Shown: one piece after another, positions 19,385 to 30,200 of the stretch
How the letters are laid out: each line of letters begins with the position of its first letter
How positions within the stretch are numbered: position 1 is the stretch's first letter
Assembly: GCA_965116715.1 (NCBI GenBank)
Contig: OZ220724.1
Span: 62,001 to 126,000 of the forward strand
Reading direction: 5' to 3'
Source: Poriferisodalis sp965116715
GTDB taxonomy: Bacteria; Actinomycetota; Acidimicrobiia; Acidimicrobiales; Poriferisodalaceae
Length of the DNA: 64,000 bases
The notes under the pieces: generated by a model
Databases searched by the model: none
Seen by the model: only the letters and a program-made list of their open reading frames with translations
What the model was told of the DNA's origin: nothing
Made by a program: the position numbers and the translations under genes

Positions 19385-20977
19385 CTAGAGGAGGGCTGGG
19401 ACCCGGTCATCAAGTCCGACGTCGACGGGCCCAACGCGCTGCCACTACGGATCGACACAGCGTTCTCGCACTTCGGCCGACTGTCGGCAACTAGGCGCGC
19501 TGCCCGCTCCGTGTACATGGGCTCGGCGCCGCGGCCTGACGGCAAGCGCGGTGTCGACGTCAAGTCGGTGGTGCTCGGCTGCGTTCAACCGGGCGAACCC
19601 ACGGGTCAATTCGCCGACGCGCTGCGTCGCCTGTCCGATCAAGCCACGCACCTGTACGTCGACGGTTCGCAGTACTGGTACTCGCTGATCCCGAACGTCA
19701 CCCGGATCGCGGCCGACAGGGCCGCGTCCAACTACAGCGACCGCGACGCCGACGACGAGGTGCGCGACCGGATCGCCGCCCAGCGGGATCGAGGCAATTT
19801 CGTGGCCGTCCACCCGTTCGCCGCTGGACCGGGCGACGTGCCCGACAATGACGACGGCGCCCACTTGGTTGTGCTCGAACCCGGCGCCACGCACTCGACC
19901 GGGGACCAGAATTCGCCCGCCATCAAGCTGGCCGAGCGCATCGTCACCCAGCGTGACGCCGGCCCCAGGCTGAATCAGAACCTGCTGGTCTTCGTCGCTG
20001 CAGCCGCGAACCGGCTGGTTGAGCTGCGCGGCGCGGCGCGGTCGTTCCTCGCGTGGCAGTCAATTGTCAAGGATCACGAGTCGTTGGATCTCACGTTCCA
20101 GCAGAGGCAGCAGGCCGACAGCAAGCTGACAGACGCGTCCAAGCAGGTCGACAGCCTGATTGCGGAGACCTTCACCCAGGTGCTCGTGCCATCGCGTGCC
20201 CCCGGTACTGCCGACCTCGATTGGCAGTCGACGAGAGCTTCGACGGCCGGCGATATCGGCGAGCGCATCAGCCGCAAGCTGGGCACCGAGGAAAAGCTGA
20301 TCGGCCGCTATGCCGGTGTGCGGGTCCGCATGGACCTCGACCGACACCACTTGTGGACCGAGCGAGGTGACGTCTCCATCGGGGCCCTGTGGGAGGCGTA
20401 CGCCCGCTATCCATACATGCCGCGCCTCACGTCCCGAGACGTGCTCGACCATGCCGTCAGCGACGGCGCTTCGAAAATCAACTGGCAGCACGAGACTTTC
20501 GCCTACGCCGAGGCACACGACGGTGACACATGGGTTGGTATCTGCACCGCACAGCACGTCACTCCGACGATCAGCGGTCTGCTGCTGCACCCCGACCACA
20601 TACCGGCACCGTCAACGCCGGAGGGGCCTGGCGACGACGAGCCGATCGGGCCCGGAGGAGAAGAACCGCCCGGCGGTCGGCAGGAGCCGGGCGGCGGGGT
20701 ACGTCCGGAGCCTGACGACGATGGTCCCAGTCCCACACAGTTCTACGCCCAATTCCAGCTCGACAGAGTCCGAGGCGCACAGCAGCTCGGGGACATCCTT
20801 GAGCACATCGCGGCACACCTCGGACCCGAGATACAGCTAGAGCTTGAACTGCGCGCCAGTAGCGCCGACGGCTACGACGACGGCACCCGCCGCACAGTCA
20901 GCGAGAACGCTCAAAGCCTCAACGCCCAATCCGCCGAATTCGAATAGCGGGATCACGGCGGGTCATTGAGCGGCAGA

Positions 20978-21463
20978 ATGCCGCTTGTGGGGAAGTGCGT
21001 GTTCTGCCGGATCGTGGCTGGTGCTGAGCCGTGCCATCTCGTCTACGAGGACGAGCGCCATCTTGGATTCCTGGACATCTTCCCCAACACCGAGGGCTTC
21101 AGCGTGGTGATCACCAAGCAGCACCTCCCGAGCGACGCTTCACGCGCTGACAGCAGGGCGATCGGAGGCCTGTTCGAGGCAGCACGCGCCGTTGCCGCCA
21201 AGATCGCTGCTGCCTACGACGAGGTAGACCGTTGCGCGATCGTGTTCGAGGGCATGATGATCGACCACCTGCACGCAAAGATCATTCCGCTGCACCACAC
21301 TGCCGGCGTGCAGCCTGGACCCGAGCCAGAGACGACCGCCCGCAGCCACCAGTACTTTGAGGCGTACCCCGGTTACGTGACCACCGAGATCGCAGCCAGC
21401 CGGGCAGACGACCAACACTTGGCTGCGGTTGCGGCCAAGATCAATGCGGAGGGCAGGCGCTAA
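20978..21463 (+). CDS. HIT-family hydrolase
   Basis: From the ATG at 20978 the protein is 161 residues. It shows the HIT fold: KCVFCRIVAGAEPCHLVYED, LDIFPNTEGFSVVITKQHLP, and the histidine triad as DHLHAKIIPLH, whose last His is displaced relative to the canonical HxHxHxx. HIT proteins hydrolyse nucleoside phosphoramidates or dinucleoside polyphosphates in the cytoplasm. A TTG 12 nt upstream is an alternative start. Its TAA overlaps the ATG of the next gene by one base, so the two are probably one operon. Confidence 0.8.
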   Translation: MPLVGKCVFCRIVAGAEPCHLVYEDERHLGFLDIFPNTEGFSVVITKQHLPSDASRADSRAIGGLFEAARAVAAKIAAAYDEVDRCAIVFEGMMIDHLHAKIIPLHHTAGVQPGPEPETTARSHQYFEAYPGYVTTEIAASRADDQHLAAVAAKINAEGRR

Positions 21464-22452
21464 TGGGCGAGGCAGTGCCGTTTCCGCAGACTCAGCCGCG
21501 GGGGTACGAGTGGCTCGACAGCGAGCCGACGTTCGACGCAGGGCGGCATCTGCAGCTGGAAGCACCGGCCGAGGTGCTGATGCTGGCCGATCTGGGCTAC
21601 GACACTGACGAGATCGCCACGAAGGCCACGCCGGTGGCGCTGTCGTCGCCGTTCCGCATGCTCAGCGACGAGGGCGCGGCGATCATGCTGGAGACGGCCC
21701 GCCGCCTGCGCTGCTTCACCCGCCCGGCGGGGGAACGCATCGAGCGCACAGTGCGCGGCGGCTGCTATCGCTCACGCTGGCTGCGCGACCTGTGCCTCAG
21801 CCCAGAGGTGACGGCGCACCTGGAAGCGATCTATGGCATCGAGATCGCCCCGCACCCGATGCCAGTGCACCTGGGTCACCTCAACTACGAGCCGTCCCAG
21901 ATCGATGTCGGCATCGACAAGTGGCACCACGACACGCTGCCGCTCGACTACGTGCTGGCCGTCACTGATCCGGCCGAAGTTGCCGGCGGGCGGTTCGAGT
22001 GGTTCGACGGCACCAAGCACGAAGCTGCTGCCCTGGCCGACGCCGGCGAGACGGTGCCGGCAGAGCGCACCGTGGCACCCGAATTCGGTGGGCCCGGCTA
22101 CGCCGTCGCACTGCACGGCGACATGGTGGTGCACCGTGCCGGCCCGCTCGACGAGATGTGTGAGCGCATCTCGATGGTGAACGGCTACGTGTCCATGGAC
22201 ACCACCGCCGACGAGCAGAGCCGCACCAAGAACCTCGTCGGCATCGACGACGACGAGACGCTGTGGACCGAATGGGCCAAGTTCGCGGCATGGCGCAGCC
22301 AAGGCCGCCTGGCGCGGCTGCTGGACGAGCTGGAGTTCACCTCCGACCGTGACGCAGTGGTCGCCCAGCTCGAAGACGCCATCGGCGACGCTCAGCGCGC
22401 CATCGACGAGATGCGCGCCGGCGAGAAGAGCTTGCTGCACTACGGCGACTGA
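21463..22452 (+). CDS. Putative 2-oxoglutarate/Fe(II) oxygenase-like protein
   Basis: The 329-residue protein has a cupin-like core. DKWHHDTLPLDYVLAVTDP supplies an HxD-like metal motif, and YAVALHGDMVVHRAGPLDE supplies the distal His and following Arg, as in Fe(II)/2OG oxygenases. Further signs are ERISMVNGYVSMD and a helical, acidic C-terminus. Substrate is unknown. It is translationally coupled to the HIT gene by a one-base TAATG overlap. The assignment rests on the motif spacing and not on a family I can name. Confidence 0.55.
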   Translation: MGEAVPFPQTQPRGYEWLDSEPTFDAGRHLQLEAPAEVLMLADLGYDTDEIATKATPVALSSPFRMLSDEGAAIMLETARRLRCFTRPAGERIERTVRGGCYRSRWLRDLCLSPEVTAHLEAIYGIEIAPHPMPVHLGHLNYEPSQIDVGIDKWHHDTLPLDYVLAVTDPAEVAGGRFEWFDGTKHEAAALADAGETVPAERTVAPEFGGPGYAVALHGDMVVHRAGPLDEMCERISMVNGYVSMDTTADEQSRTKNLVGIDDDETLWTEWAKFAAWRSQGRLARLLDELEFTSDRDAVVAQLEDAIGDAQRAIDEMRAGEKSLLHYGD

Positions 22453-22583
22453 CCGGTCGCCTCGGCCGGCGAGAGCTGGCTCGGGACTGAATCCGAGCGC
22501 ACTCACCCTCGGATCGCAGCGAGCGCTGTCGCAGGGCACGGCGAACGGCGCGCAATGAACCGCCGATTTGCGATGCTGGCGCA

Positions 22584-24011
22584 ATGCAGACACAGATGCT
22601 CATCGGAGGCGACTGGCGGGGTGCCGCCGGCGGCGAGCTGATCGACGTTGTCGACCCGGCCACCGGCGACGTGGCGGCCGGTGTTGCCGCGGGTACGCCC
22701 GCTGACGCCGTGGCCGCGTGTGACGCTGCGGCTGCAGCACAGCCCGGCTGGGCCGCGACAGCGCCGAGAGTCCGCTCGGAGATCCTGCGGGACGCCCACC
22801 GCATCCTCATCGACCACACCGACGAGCTGGCTGACCTCATCACGCTGGAGAACGGCAAGCCCCGGGCCGACGCCATCGGCGAGGTTGCCTACGCCGCGGA
22901 GTTCTTTCGCTGGAATGCGGAAGAGGCCGTGCGCATTCACGGTTCGATCAGCGTCGCCCCCTCGGGCGCCAACCGCATCATCACCCGCCATCCACCCGTC
23001 GGCGTCGTGGCGATGATCACGCCGTGGAACTTCCCGGCGGCCATGATCACCCGCAAGCTCGCCCCGGCCCTCGCTGCAGGCAACGCGGTGGTCATCAAGC
23101 CGCCGCGCGAAGCGCCGTTGACGTCCCTGCGGGTGGCCGAGCTGCTGGGCGAAGCGGGCGTGCCGCCCGGCGTCGTCAACCTGGTGCCCACGGCCAACTC
23201 AGGTGCGTGGCTCGACGCCGTCGTCGACCACCGGGCGGTGCGCATGCTGTCGTTCACCGGCTCCACCGAAGTCGGCCGGGTCCTGCTGAAACGCTGCGCC
23301 GACCGGGTGCTCAAGGTGGTCATGGAGCTCGGCGGCAACGCCCCGTTCGTCGTGTTCGCCGACGCCGACCTGGAAGCAGCCACGGCCGGCGCCATGGTCG
23401 CAAAGATGCGCCACTCGGCCGAGACCTGCACCGCCGCCAACCGGTTCTTCGTGGAAGCACCGGTGCACGACGAGTTCGTCGAACGGCTGGCCGCAGCCAT
23501 GGGCGCCATGAAGGTCGGCAACGGCAGCGATCCCGAGGTCACCTGCGGCCCGATGATCAATGCCGCCTCGGTGGACAACATCGACCGCCTCGTGCGCTCT
23601 GCCGTCGACGGGGGAGCGACGGCGGTCACCGGCGGCAGCGCCATCGACGGACCGGGCTTCTTCTACGAGCCCACCGTGCTCGGCGGCGTGGCGCCCGGCG
23701 CGCCCATCACCCGTGAGGAGATCTTCGGACCCGTTGCACCCGTCTCCAGCTTCACCGACGCTGACTCGATGGTGGCCGCGGCAAATGACACCGAAATGGG
23801 TCTCATCGGCTACGTGTACACCCAGGACCTGGCCAAGGGCCTGGCAGTCAGCGAGCGCATCGAGGCCGGCATGGTCGGCGTGAATCGGGGCGCCGTGTCC
23901 GATCCCGCTGCGCCCTTCGGGGGCATGAAGCAGTCAGGACTGGGCCGCGAAGGTGCCAGCGAGGGCATCTACGAGTTCTGCGAAACCCAGTACATCGCCG
24001 CCGAGTGGTAG
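22584..24011 (+). CDS. NAD(P)-dependent aldehyde dehydrogenase (SSADH-like)
   Basis: This 475-residue enzyme oxidises an aldehyde to the acid. It has PWNFP with Asn149, FTGSTEVG (cofactor loop), MELGGNAPFVVF with general-base Glu248, and AETCTAANRFF with nucleophilic Cys282. The ending GGMKQSGLGREGASEGIYEF is typical of the succinate-semialdehyde/GabD group. Length is normal. It stands alone on the plus strand, convergent with a class II aldolase-family gene, so the two may not share a pathway. The substrate cannot be read from the sequence. Confidence 0.9.
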   Translation: MQTQMLIGGDWRGAAGGELIDVVDPATGDVAAGVAAGTPADAVAACDAAAAAQPGWAATAPRVRSEILRDAHRILIDHTDELADLITLENGKPRADAIGEVAYAAEFFRWNAEEAVRIHGSISVAPSGANRIITRHPPVGVVAMITPWNFPAAMITRKLAPALAAGNAVVIKPPREAPLTSLRVAELLGEAGVPPGVVNLVPTANSGAWLDAVVDHRAVRMLSFTGSTEVGRVLLKRCADRVLKVVMELGGNAPFVVFADADLEAATAGAMVAKMRHSAETCTAANRFFVEAPVHDEFVERLAAAMGAMKVGNGSDPEVTCGPMINAASVDNIDRLVRSAVDGGATAVTGGSAIDGPGFFYEPTVLGGVAPGAPITREEIFGPVAPVSSFTDADSMVAAANDTEMGLIGYVYTQDLAKGLAVSERIEAGMVGVNRGAVSDPAAPFGGMKQSGLGREGASEGIYEFCETQYIAAEW

Positions 24012-24047
24012 CGGCTGCACGCTGCGCCGGGCGCTCGGCGCAGGCGC

Positions 24048-24851
24048 TCAGTCGAGGAAGCTCGGATCGCGCTCGAGGACCTTGTCGTAGATCGGCTGGT
24101 AGCTGAACCAGCCGGCCAGCGGGCTGCCAGTCTGCGACGCCGTGAGCTTGGCGGATTCATGGCGGATCGGGATCGGCGTGCCGGCGGCCTCGGCCAGCAG
24201 CTGACTCTGGCAGGTGCGCTCCATGGTGATGAACCACCACGCCGCCTCGTCGATGGTCTGGCCGACGGTGAGCAGGCCGTGGTTCTGCAAAATCACGGCC
24301 TTGCAGCTGCCGAGCGCCTGCCCGATGCGCTTGCCTTCGGACGTGTCGAGCACCACGCCGGTGAAGTCGTCGAACAGGGCGTGGTCCTCGTAGAAGGCGC
24401 ACGCATCCTGGGTGAGCGGGTCGAGCAGGCGCCCCAGGCTCGACCACGTCTTGCCGTACAGCGAGTGGGTGTGCGCTGCGGCGATCACATCGGGCCGGGC
24501 CTTGTGCACCTCGCTGTGAATGGCGAAGGCCGCCTGGTTCAGCGGGTAGCGACCCTCGACGATGTTGCCGTCGTGATCCACCAGCAGCAGGTCGGACACC
24601 TTGATCTGGCCGAAGCCCACGCCGAACGGGTTGACCCAGAAATGGTCAGTCCACTCCGGGTCGCGCGCCGTCACATGGCCGGCCACGCCCTCCTCGAAGC
24701 CGAACAGCGAGAACGCCCGGTACACCGACGCCAGCCGTTCCTTGCGATGCTGCCGCTCGGCCTCGATCGTGTCGAAGGTCGGCGCCTGCGGCATCGGGAT
24801 CTCGGTGAATGGATCTGCGGTGGAATCCGTTGTCGTCGTCACGCGGGCCAT
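24048..24851 (-). CDS. Class II aldolase/adducin family protein
   Basis: From the ATG at 24851 the protein is 267 residues. Zinc ligands of the class II aldolase fold are visible in AAAHTHSLYGKTWSSLGR and in VILQNHGLLTVGQTIDEAAW, with EGVAGHVTARDPEWTDHFWV before them. The family includes L-fuculose-phosphate aldolase and decarboxylases. The adducin-like subgroup often acts on small hydroxy-acids, so substrate is open. The upstream extension of the frame lies in the divergent CoA-transferase promoter region and is rejected. Confidence 0.85.
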   Translation of the reverse strand: MARVTTTTDSTADPFTEIPMPQAPTFDTIEAERQHRKERLASVYRAFSLFGFEEGVAGHVTARDPEWTDHFWVNPFGVGFGQIKVSDLLLVDHDGNIVEGRYPLNQAAFAIHSEVHKARPDVIAAAHTHSLYGKTWSSLGRLLDPLTQDACAFYEDHALFDDFTGVVLDTSEGKRIGQALGSCKAVILQNHGLLTVGQTIDEAAWWFITMERTCQSQLLAEAAGTPIPIRHESAKLTASQTGSPLAGWFSYQPIYDKVLERDPSFLD

Positions 24852-24978
24852 CGTACGACGCTCAGACTGCCGTGACCTGGGAGCGGTGCTCTGCACGCTG
24901 CCGCGCCCGCATGAGCTCCACTGCGTGGTGTGCGGTGCATCGGGCGGGCTCCCGAGCAGTCCACCTACAGTCGCGCCG

Positions 24979-27189
24979 GTGAGCACAGCTGTGGCGGCCC
25001 GAGACGGCGATGCACCTGTCCGCTGCCTCGAAGGTGTGCGGGTAGTGGAGATGGTGACGGGCGTCGCCGGTCCGTATGCGTCGCGATTCCTCGCCGACCA
25101 AGGCGCGGACGTGGTCAAGGTGGAACCCCCCGGTGGCGATCCCTATCGCAGCGACCCGGGCTTCCAGGCGGTGAGCCGGAACAAGCGCTCCGTTGTGCCC
25201 GACGGCGTCGAATGGGAGCGGGCCCCGCTGCCGGCCGGCATCTCGGGGCCGCCGGCGTCGCTGCCCGGCATCCTGCGTCCGGCGGCGGCGTCGATGACAA
25301 CGTCGCTGTTGGGCGGATTGCTTGCCGGCGCGGATGTCGTCTTCGTTCCCGACGGCCCGACCGCCGCGGCCGTCCGCAGACATGCGCCGGGCGCAGTGAT
25401 CATCTCGTGCCCGACGTGGGGCGACCGGGGACCGTATGCGACCCGTGCGGGCACCCCGTCGCAGGTGGCCGCGGTGACCGGCATCGGCTGGAACCAGATC
25501 AGCTACTCCGAGGGTCCTGTCGAGCTGGTGGTTCCGCTGGCCTCCTATGGCGCCGGGATGCTCGGGGCGATGGCCGCGGCGGCGGGCCTGTACGCACGGC
25601 GGGCGCACGGATCGGCGCCTATCTACACCGTCTCGGAAGTGTCCGGTTCGGGTGCCATGCAGATCGGTGACTTCGAGGTGCCAGAGATGGCCGACCTCGA
25701 CCGTGACGGGTCGTGCCCGCTCGGCTCGGCCGGCCGGCTGCCGGTGTACCGGCTGTTCCGCGCCGCCGACGATCGGTGGATGTTCGTGGCCTGCGGCACG
25801 CTGCCGTTCTACGTCGCGATGCTGCGAGCCATCGGCCGCGAGGACCTGCTGGGCGACGAGCGGTTTCCGGACCCGCCGTGGGGACTGCTGGACCTCGAGC
25901 CGCTGGCAGAGATCACCCCGATCTTGGAGGAAGCCTTCGCAGCCCGGCCGCTTGCCGAATGGCTGGAGATCTTCAGCGCTCACGATGTGCCCTGCCAGCC
26001 GACGCAGACCCGCGAAGAATTCGTGAACTCGGCGCTGGCGCAGACCAACGGGCTCGTGACGACGGTCGAACACCCTGAACTCGGGACCGTGCGCACGCCG
26101 CCCCAGCCGATGTGGATCGACGGCTGCGACGAGGTCGCGCTGCAGCCAGCCCCGGTCCTCGGCGAGCACACCGCCGAAGTCGACGCCGAGCTGGAAGCAG
26201 GCGCATGGCCGACTCAGCCGGAATCTGAGCCCTGGGTGCCGGGTACCGCACCGCTGCGGGGCGTCAACGCCGTTGACCTCAGCTCCTTCATCGCCGGACC
26301 GGTCATCACCCGCCACCTGGCGATGCTCGGTGCCGAGGTCATCAAGATCGAGCAGCCCGGCGGCGACCCGTTCCGCGTGCTCGGCCCGTATTTCAACGGC
26401 TGGAATCAGTCGAAGCGCTCGATCTGCCTGAATCTCAAGAGCCCGCCTGACCATGCGGTCATGGCGCAGCTCGTGGCCGGGGCCGACGTCATCGTGGAGA
26501 ATTTCCGGCCCGGCGTCGCAGCACGCCTCGGTGTCGCCGATGGCGATCTGCGGCGCATCCGCTCCGACGCGGTGCTGGTGAAAAGTCCCGGCTACGGCCG
26601 CGATGCCTCCATGGACGAAGTCCCTGCGTTCGATCCGTTGCTGCAGGCGCTCGGCGGGATCATGGCCGCGCAGGGCGGCGATGCCGAGCCGGTGTTCCTG
26701 ACGGTGCCCGTGCACGATGCCGCCACGCCGATGATCGCCGCGTTCGGCGTGCTGTGCTCGCTGTACCGGCGGCTCGCTGACGGGGAGGGCCGCACGGTGC
26801 GCACGTCGCTCACCCAGACCGTGATGGCGGCTCAGGCCGCCGAGTTCGTGCACTACGAGGGACGGCCCGAAGCCGAGGCGGGCGGCATGGACTACCGGGG
26901 CGCCGGCCCAGACCGCACGTACCTCGAAGTACCAGATGCTGGCGGCCCCGAGTGGGTCTGGCACGAGACGACGCCGGAGGGCACCAGCGACCTGCCGGTT
27001 GAGCGGCGCGGTTTCGTGGGCTCAGCCGTCGCCATCGACAACAGCCATGTCGTCGACCTCCCCGAGACCGAGTGGGGTCCCATGATCCAGCTCGGCTCGC
27101 TCGTCGGCGGCATCGACGTGACGATGCGCCGGGCCCCGTTCCTCAACGAGCATCGTGCGGACATCGAAGCCGAGCTTCGGGAGTCCTGA
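24979..27189 (+). CDS. Double CaiB/BaiF-type (class III) CoA-transferase
   Basis: The 736-residue protein is a tandem of two CaiB/BaiF modules, residues ~15-390 and ~425-736. Each opens with the family signature (VVEMVTGVAGPYASRFLADQ and VDLSSFIAGPVITRHLAMLG), followed by VVKVEPPGGDPYR and VIKIEQPGGDPFR. The catalytic Asp is present in module 2 (VHDAATPMIAAFG, Asp580). Module 1 has Ser189 at the matching place (PLASYGAGMLGAM) and lacks part of its middle. Module 1 is therefore probably structural, module 2 catalytic. The gene starts with a GTG and is divergent from the aldolase gene. Confidence 0.85.
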   Translation: MSTAVAARDGDAPVRCLEGVRVVEMVTGVAGPYASRFLADQGADVVKVEPPGGDPYRSDPGFQAVSRNKRSVVPDGVEWERAPLPAGISGPPASLPGILRPAAASMTTSLLGGLLAGADVVFVPDGPTAAAVRRHAPGAVIISCPTWGDRGPYATRAGTPSQVAAVTGIGWNQISYSEGPVELVVPLASYGAGMLGAMAAAAGLYARRAHGSAPIYTVSEVSGSGAMQIGDFEVPEMADLDRDGSCPLGSAGRLPVYRLFRAADDRWMFVACGTLPFYVAMLRAIGREDLLGDERFPDPPWGLLDLEPLAEITPILEEAFAARPLAEWLEIFSAHDVPCQPTQTREEFVNSALAQTNGLVTTVEHPELGTVRTPPQPMWIDGCDEVALQPAPVLGEHTAEVDAELEAGAWPTQPESEPWVPGTAPLRGVNAVDLSSFIAGPVITRHLAMLGAEVIKIEQPGGDPFRVLGPYFNGWNQSKRSICLNLKSPPDHAVMAQLVAGADVIVENFRPGVAARLGVADGDLRRIRSDAVLVKSPGYGRDASMDEVPAFDPLLQALGGIMAAQGGDAEPVFLTVPVHDAATPMIAAFGVLCSLYRRLADGEGRTVRTSLTQTVMAAQAAEFVHYEGRPEAEAGGMDYRGAGPDRTYLEVPDAGGPEWVWHETTPEGTSDLPVERRGFVGSAVAIDNSHVVDLPETEWGPMIQLGSLVGGIDVTMRRAPFLNEHRADIEAELRES

Positions 27190-27224
27190 GTCAGCGACGA
27201 CCGGCCGGTGGGTCTCGACTCCCC

Positions 27225-30200
27225 CTACTCGGCCGTGTTGACGACGCAGACCGCGTATTCGAACGGCTGCTGGGTCACGCCGCTGACCCGGACGCCATCG
27301 AGGCGCACGGTGAAGCAGTGGTCGGCATCGGTCGGCCTGCGAGCTCTGACCCCGGCGGCAGAGATGTCCACGGCCCACGTAAGCGAGTGTTCGCGGAACC
27401 AATCGTCTTGGCTGACCACCGTGACCGGCAACGTCCCCACATGGTCGGCGACCGTCACATCGGCTCCGGAGTAATCGGCGTTCGACAGCGAGAACGACCA
27501 CTTGCGCGGCACAAGGTCATCTGCGACGAAGCCAGCAGGCGGCCACGCCACGAATCCGCGCGCTTCTCGAACCCGCGGGCGCGCCGCATTCCACGCGTCG
27601 CCGTAGTCCATGTACAGCATGAAGGAAACCCGGTACGGGCTGTCGGGGTTGCTGGTGTGGCCGACGCCGATCTGTCCTAGATGCGGAGTCAGCACATTCC
27701 TGCGCAGATTGTGTCTGAGGTCCGACCGGACCGCAATGTCGACCGCAGCGGCACCGGTCCGCCCGAGCAGTCCCAAGGCGTTGCGGGAAATGCGCTCTGC
27801 CTCGGCCGTAAAGCACTTCGCATCCTGCGAGAGCGTGTACTGCTCGTTGGCCAAGTGCATGAGGGTTGCGTGCTGCGCGATCACCGTATGAGCGGCGTTC
27901 TCGGAGACTTCGCCCAGCCCTGCCGCGGCGCGGTACCAGTTGAAGCGCTGCACGACGCCGCTGCGGTACTCGTCGCTGGTCGTCCCGGGCTCGCATGCGC
28001 TGACATCGCCGGTGAAGCCTGCGTCCGGCTCATCCCGGCCGAACTCATCGAGGTACGAGCGCACAACTCCGGAACGATCCCAGGAGTCGAGACCAATCCC
28101 GGATGCCCGACCGCCGGCCGATCTCAACCGTGTAAGCGGCTGCGACGCCGCGTTTGCTCTGCCGTCATCGTTGGTCGCTGCGTCTTGGGAGACACGAACC
28201 ATCACCGTTCCGTCAGCCGCTGGCGAAATGGTTGCCTGGTACGAGCTGCCGCTGCCCCGCAGGTCGGCCGCGGTTCCGTTGACGACCCGGATGTCGGACA
28301 GGTCGAGCCCGGTCACGGCTTCGTTGAACGAGATCGACACATCGAAGCTGCCCGAGACGGTTGCGCCCGTCGTCGAGCTGAGCGTCGCCACGGGCCGGCC
28401 CACATCGGCTGTGCGCACGAGCGGCGCCGAAGGTGCACTCGGCCGGTTGCGAGCGTCATGAACGGCCCCTGTGCGCACCGACGCGACCACCTCGCCGTTG
28501 TCGTGCGCCCGGATCGTGGCCGCATAGCTCCTGCCGGCACCTGTGAACTTGGTGACGCTACCGTTGTGGATGTCGATGTCGTGGCGGGTGAAGCCGTCCA
28601 CTGGGTCGTCGAAGGTGATCGAGATCTCGAATTCGCTGCCGACACTGCTCGACGCATCCGAGTCGAGACTGACCGTCGGACCCGTCGGTGCCCGTGGGTC
28701 GATGACACAGACCGGGTACTCGTACGGCGGCTGCTCGTTGCCGTCGACGGTCACGCCGTCGATCGTCACGGTGTAGCAACGGTCGCCGTCCCGAGGTGCT
28801 TGGATCAGGTTCGAGTTCTTGTCGCCGGCGACAGCCCAGACGATGGCGGGATCACCAGCACCGGGACCGCGTTCCAGGATTCGGGTCGCCACGCTGCCCG
28901 ATTCGTCGACCATGCCGACCTCGGCGTTCTCGAAGTCTGCGCCGGCCAGCGAGAACGACCATCGGCCCCAGACAACTCCGGCGGGCACGAATCCGGCAGG
29001 GGGCCATGACACAGACCCCCGTGCCGCCCGAATGGGGACATTGCCCCGTCGAAGCTCGCCGCTGATTATGTCGAGTGCGTTCGCCCTGCGGTACCTGCTG
29101 CGCGGGTGCCACGCGTTCCCGGTGCCTGCCTCAAGCAACTGCGGGTACAGAATCCACCTGCGATGTCCGACCGGCAGGTTGTTGTCCCCCGAATCCCGCA
29201 TGTAGGCGTCGATGCCCGAGACCCCGGCGTTGCCGAGCCCGAGATTGCTCGCAGCCGCGATGGCCGCGCCCGTCTCGGAGTAGCAGGCCCAGTCAACGTC
29301 GGGGTAATGGCTGAGCCGCGACTCGGCGAGCATCATGAGGGCCGTCGCTTGGGCTCCTTTCGACAGCTCCGGCGCTTCGGTTATCGCGTCGAGGCCCGCC
29401 ATCGCTCGATACCAGCTGGCTCGCTGGACGACGCTGTCGCGGAACTCGTCGCTAGTTGTCCCCTCAGCGCACTCGCCCAGGTTGCCCGTGTATCCCGAGT
29501 CGGGTTCGGATCGTTCGAATTCGTTGTTGTACGCCTGCAGGACGACGGGCCGGTTCCACGTGTCCAGACCGGCAGCGGGAAGCCCGCTGTTGACTGCGTG
29601 CACCCGGACAAACGGCGCCGATGCGCTGTTGCGGATGCCGTCTGTGGAACGGACTGCGCCATGGGGAATGCGGACGAGCACAGCGCCGGGCGCGGCTGGA
29701 GCGATGACTGCTCGGTACCGGGCGTCGCTCCCGACGAGATGGCGCACCTCGCCGTTTACCACATAGATGTCGGAGTCATCGAAGTCGTCGAGCAGATCGC
29801 TGAATGTGAACCGGGCCACGAACGCGCCGTCGGCGTAGTGCGGGGCGCAGGACTCGATCGCGACCGTCAGAGCGTCGGTGGGGGAACCCGTCGGCGAAGC
29901 GCCGTCGGGCTGATCCGCGAGCAGTGCGGCGCGGGCCGTCGCCTCGCTGACGGTTGCCGGGCATTCCAACTCCTCGAGCCGTTCTGTTCGGGTGCCGGCT
30001 GAGCGGGCGGCGATCTCGTCGACGAGGGAGGCGGGCAGGACTGACCCATCACCGACCAGAGTCACGAGCGTCGGCCGTCGCTGGCTGATGACCGCGGCCA
30101 CCGCACCGGTCAGGCGGCCTCGACGATCCGTGTACAGCACTGCTGCGCTGGTGTCCGACGCAGCGAGCGCTGCCGCGATGCCGACATCTCGATCCGACCA

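Noticed and set aside
24862..26964. 700-residue minus-strand ORF
   Set aside because: Antisense to the double CoA-transferase, which has clear family motifs in both halves; the shadow is Arg/His-rich.
27681..29009. 442-residue plus-strand ORF
   Set aside because: Antisense shadow of the secreted CAP wall protein.
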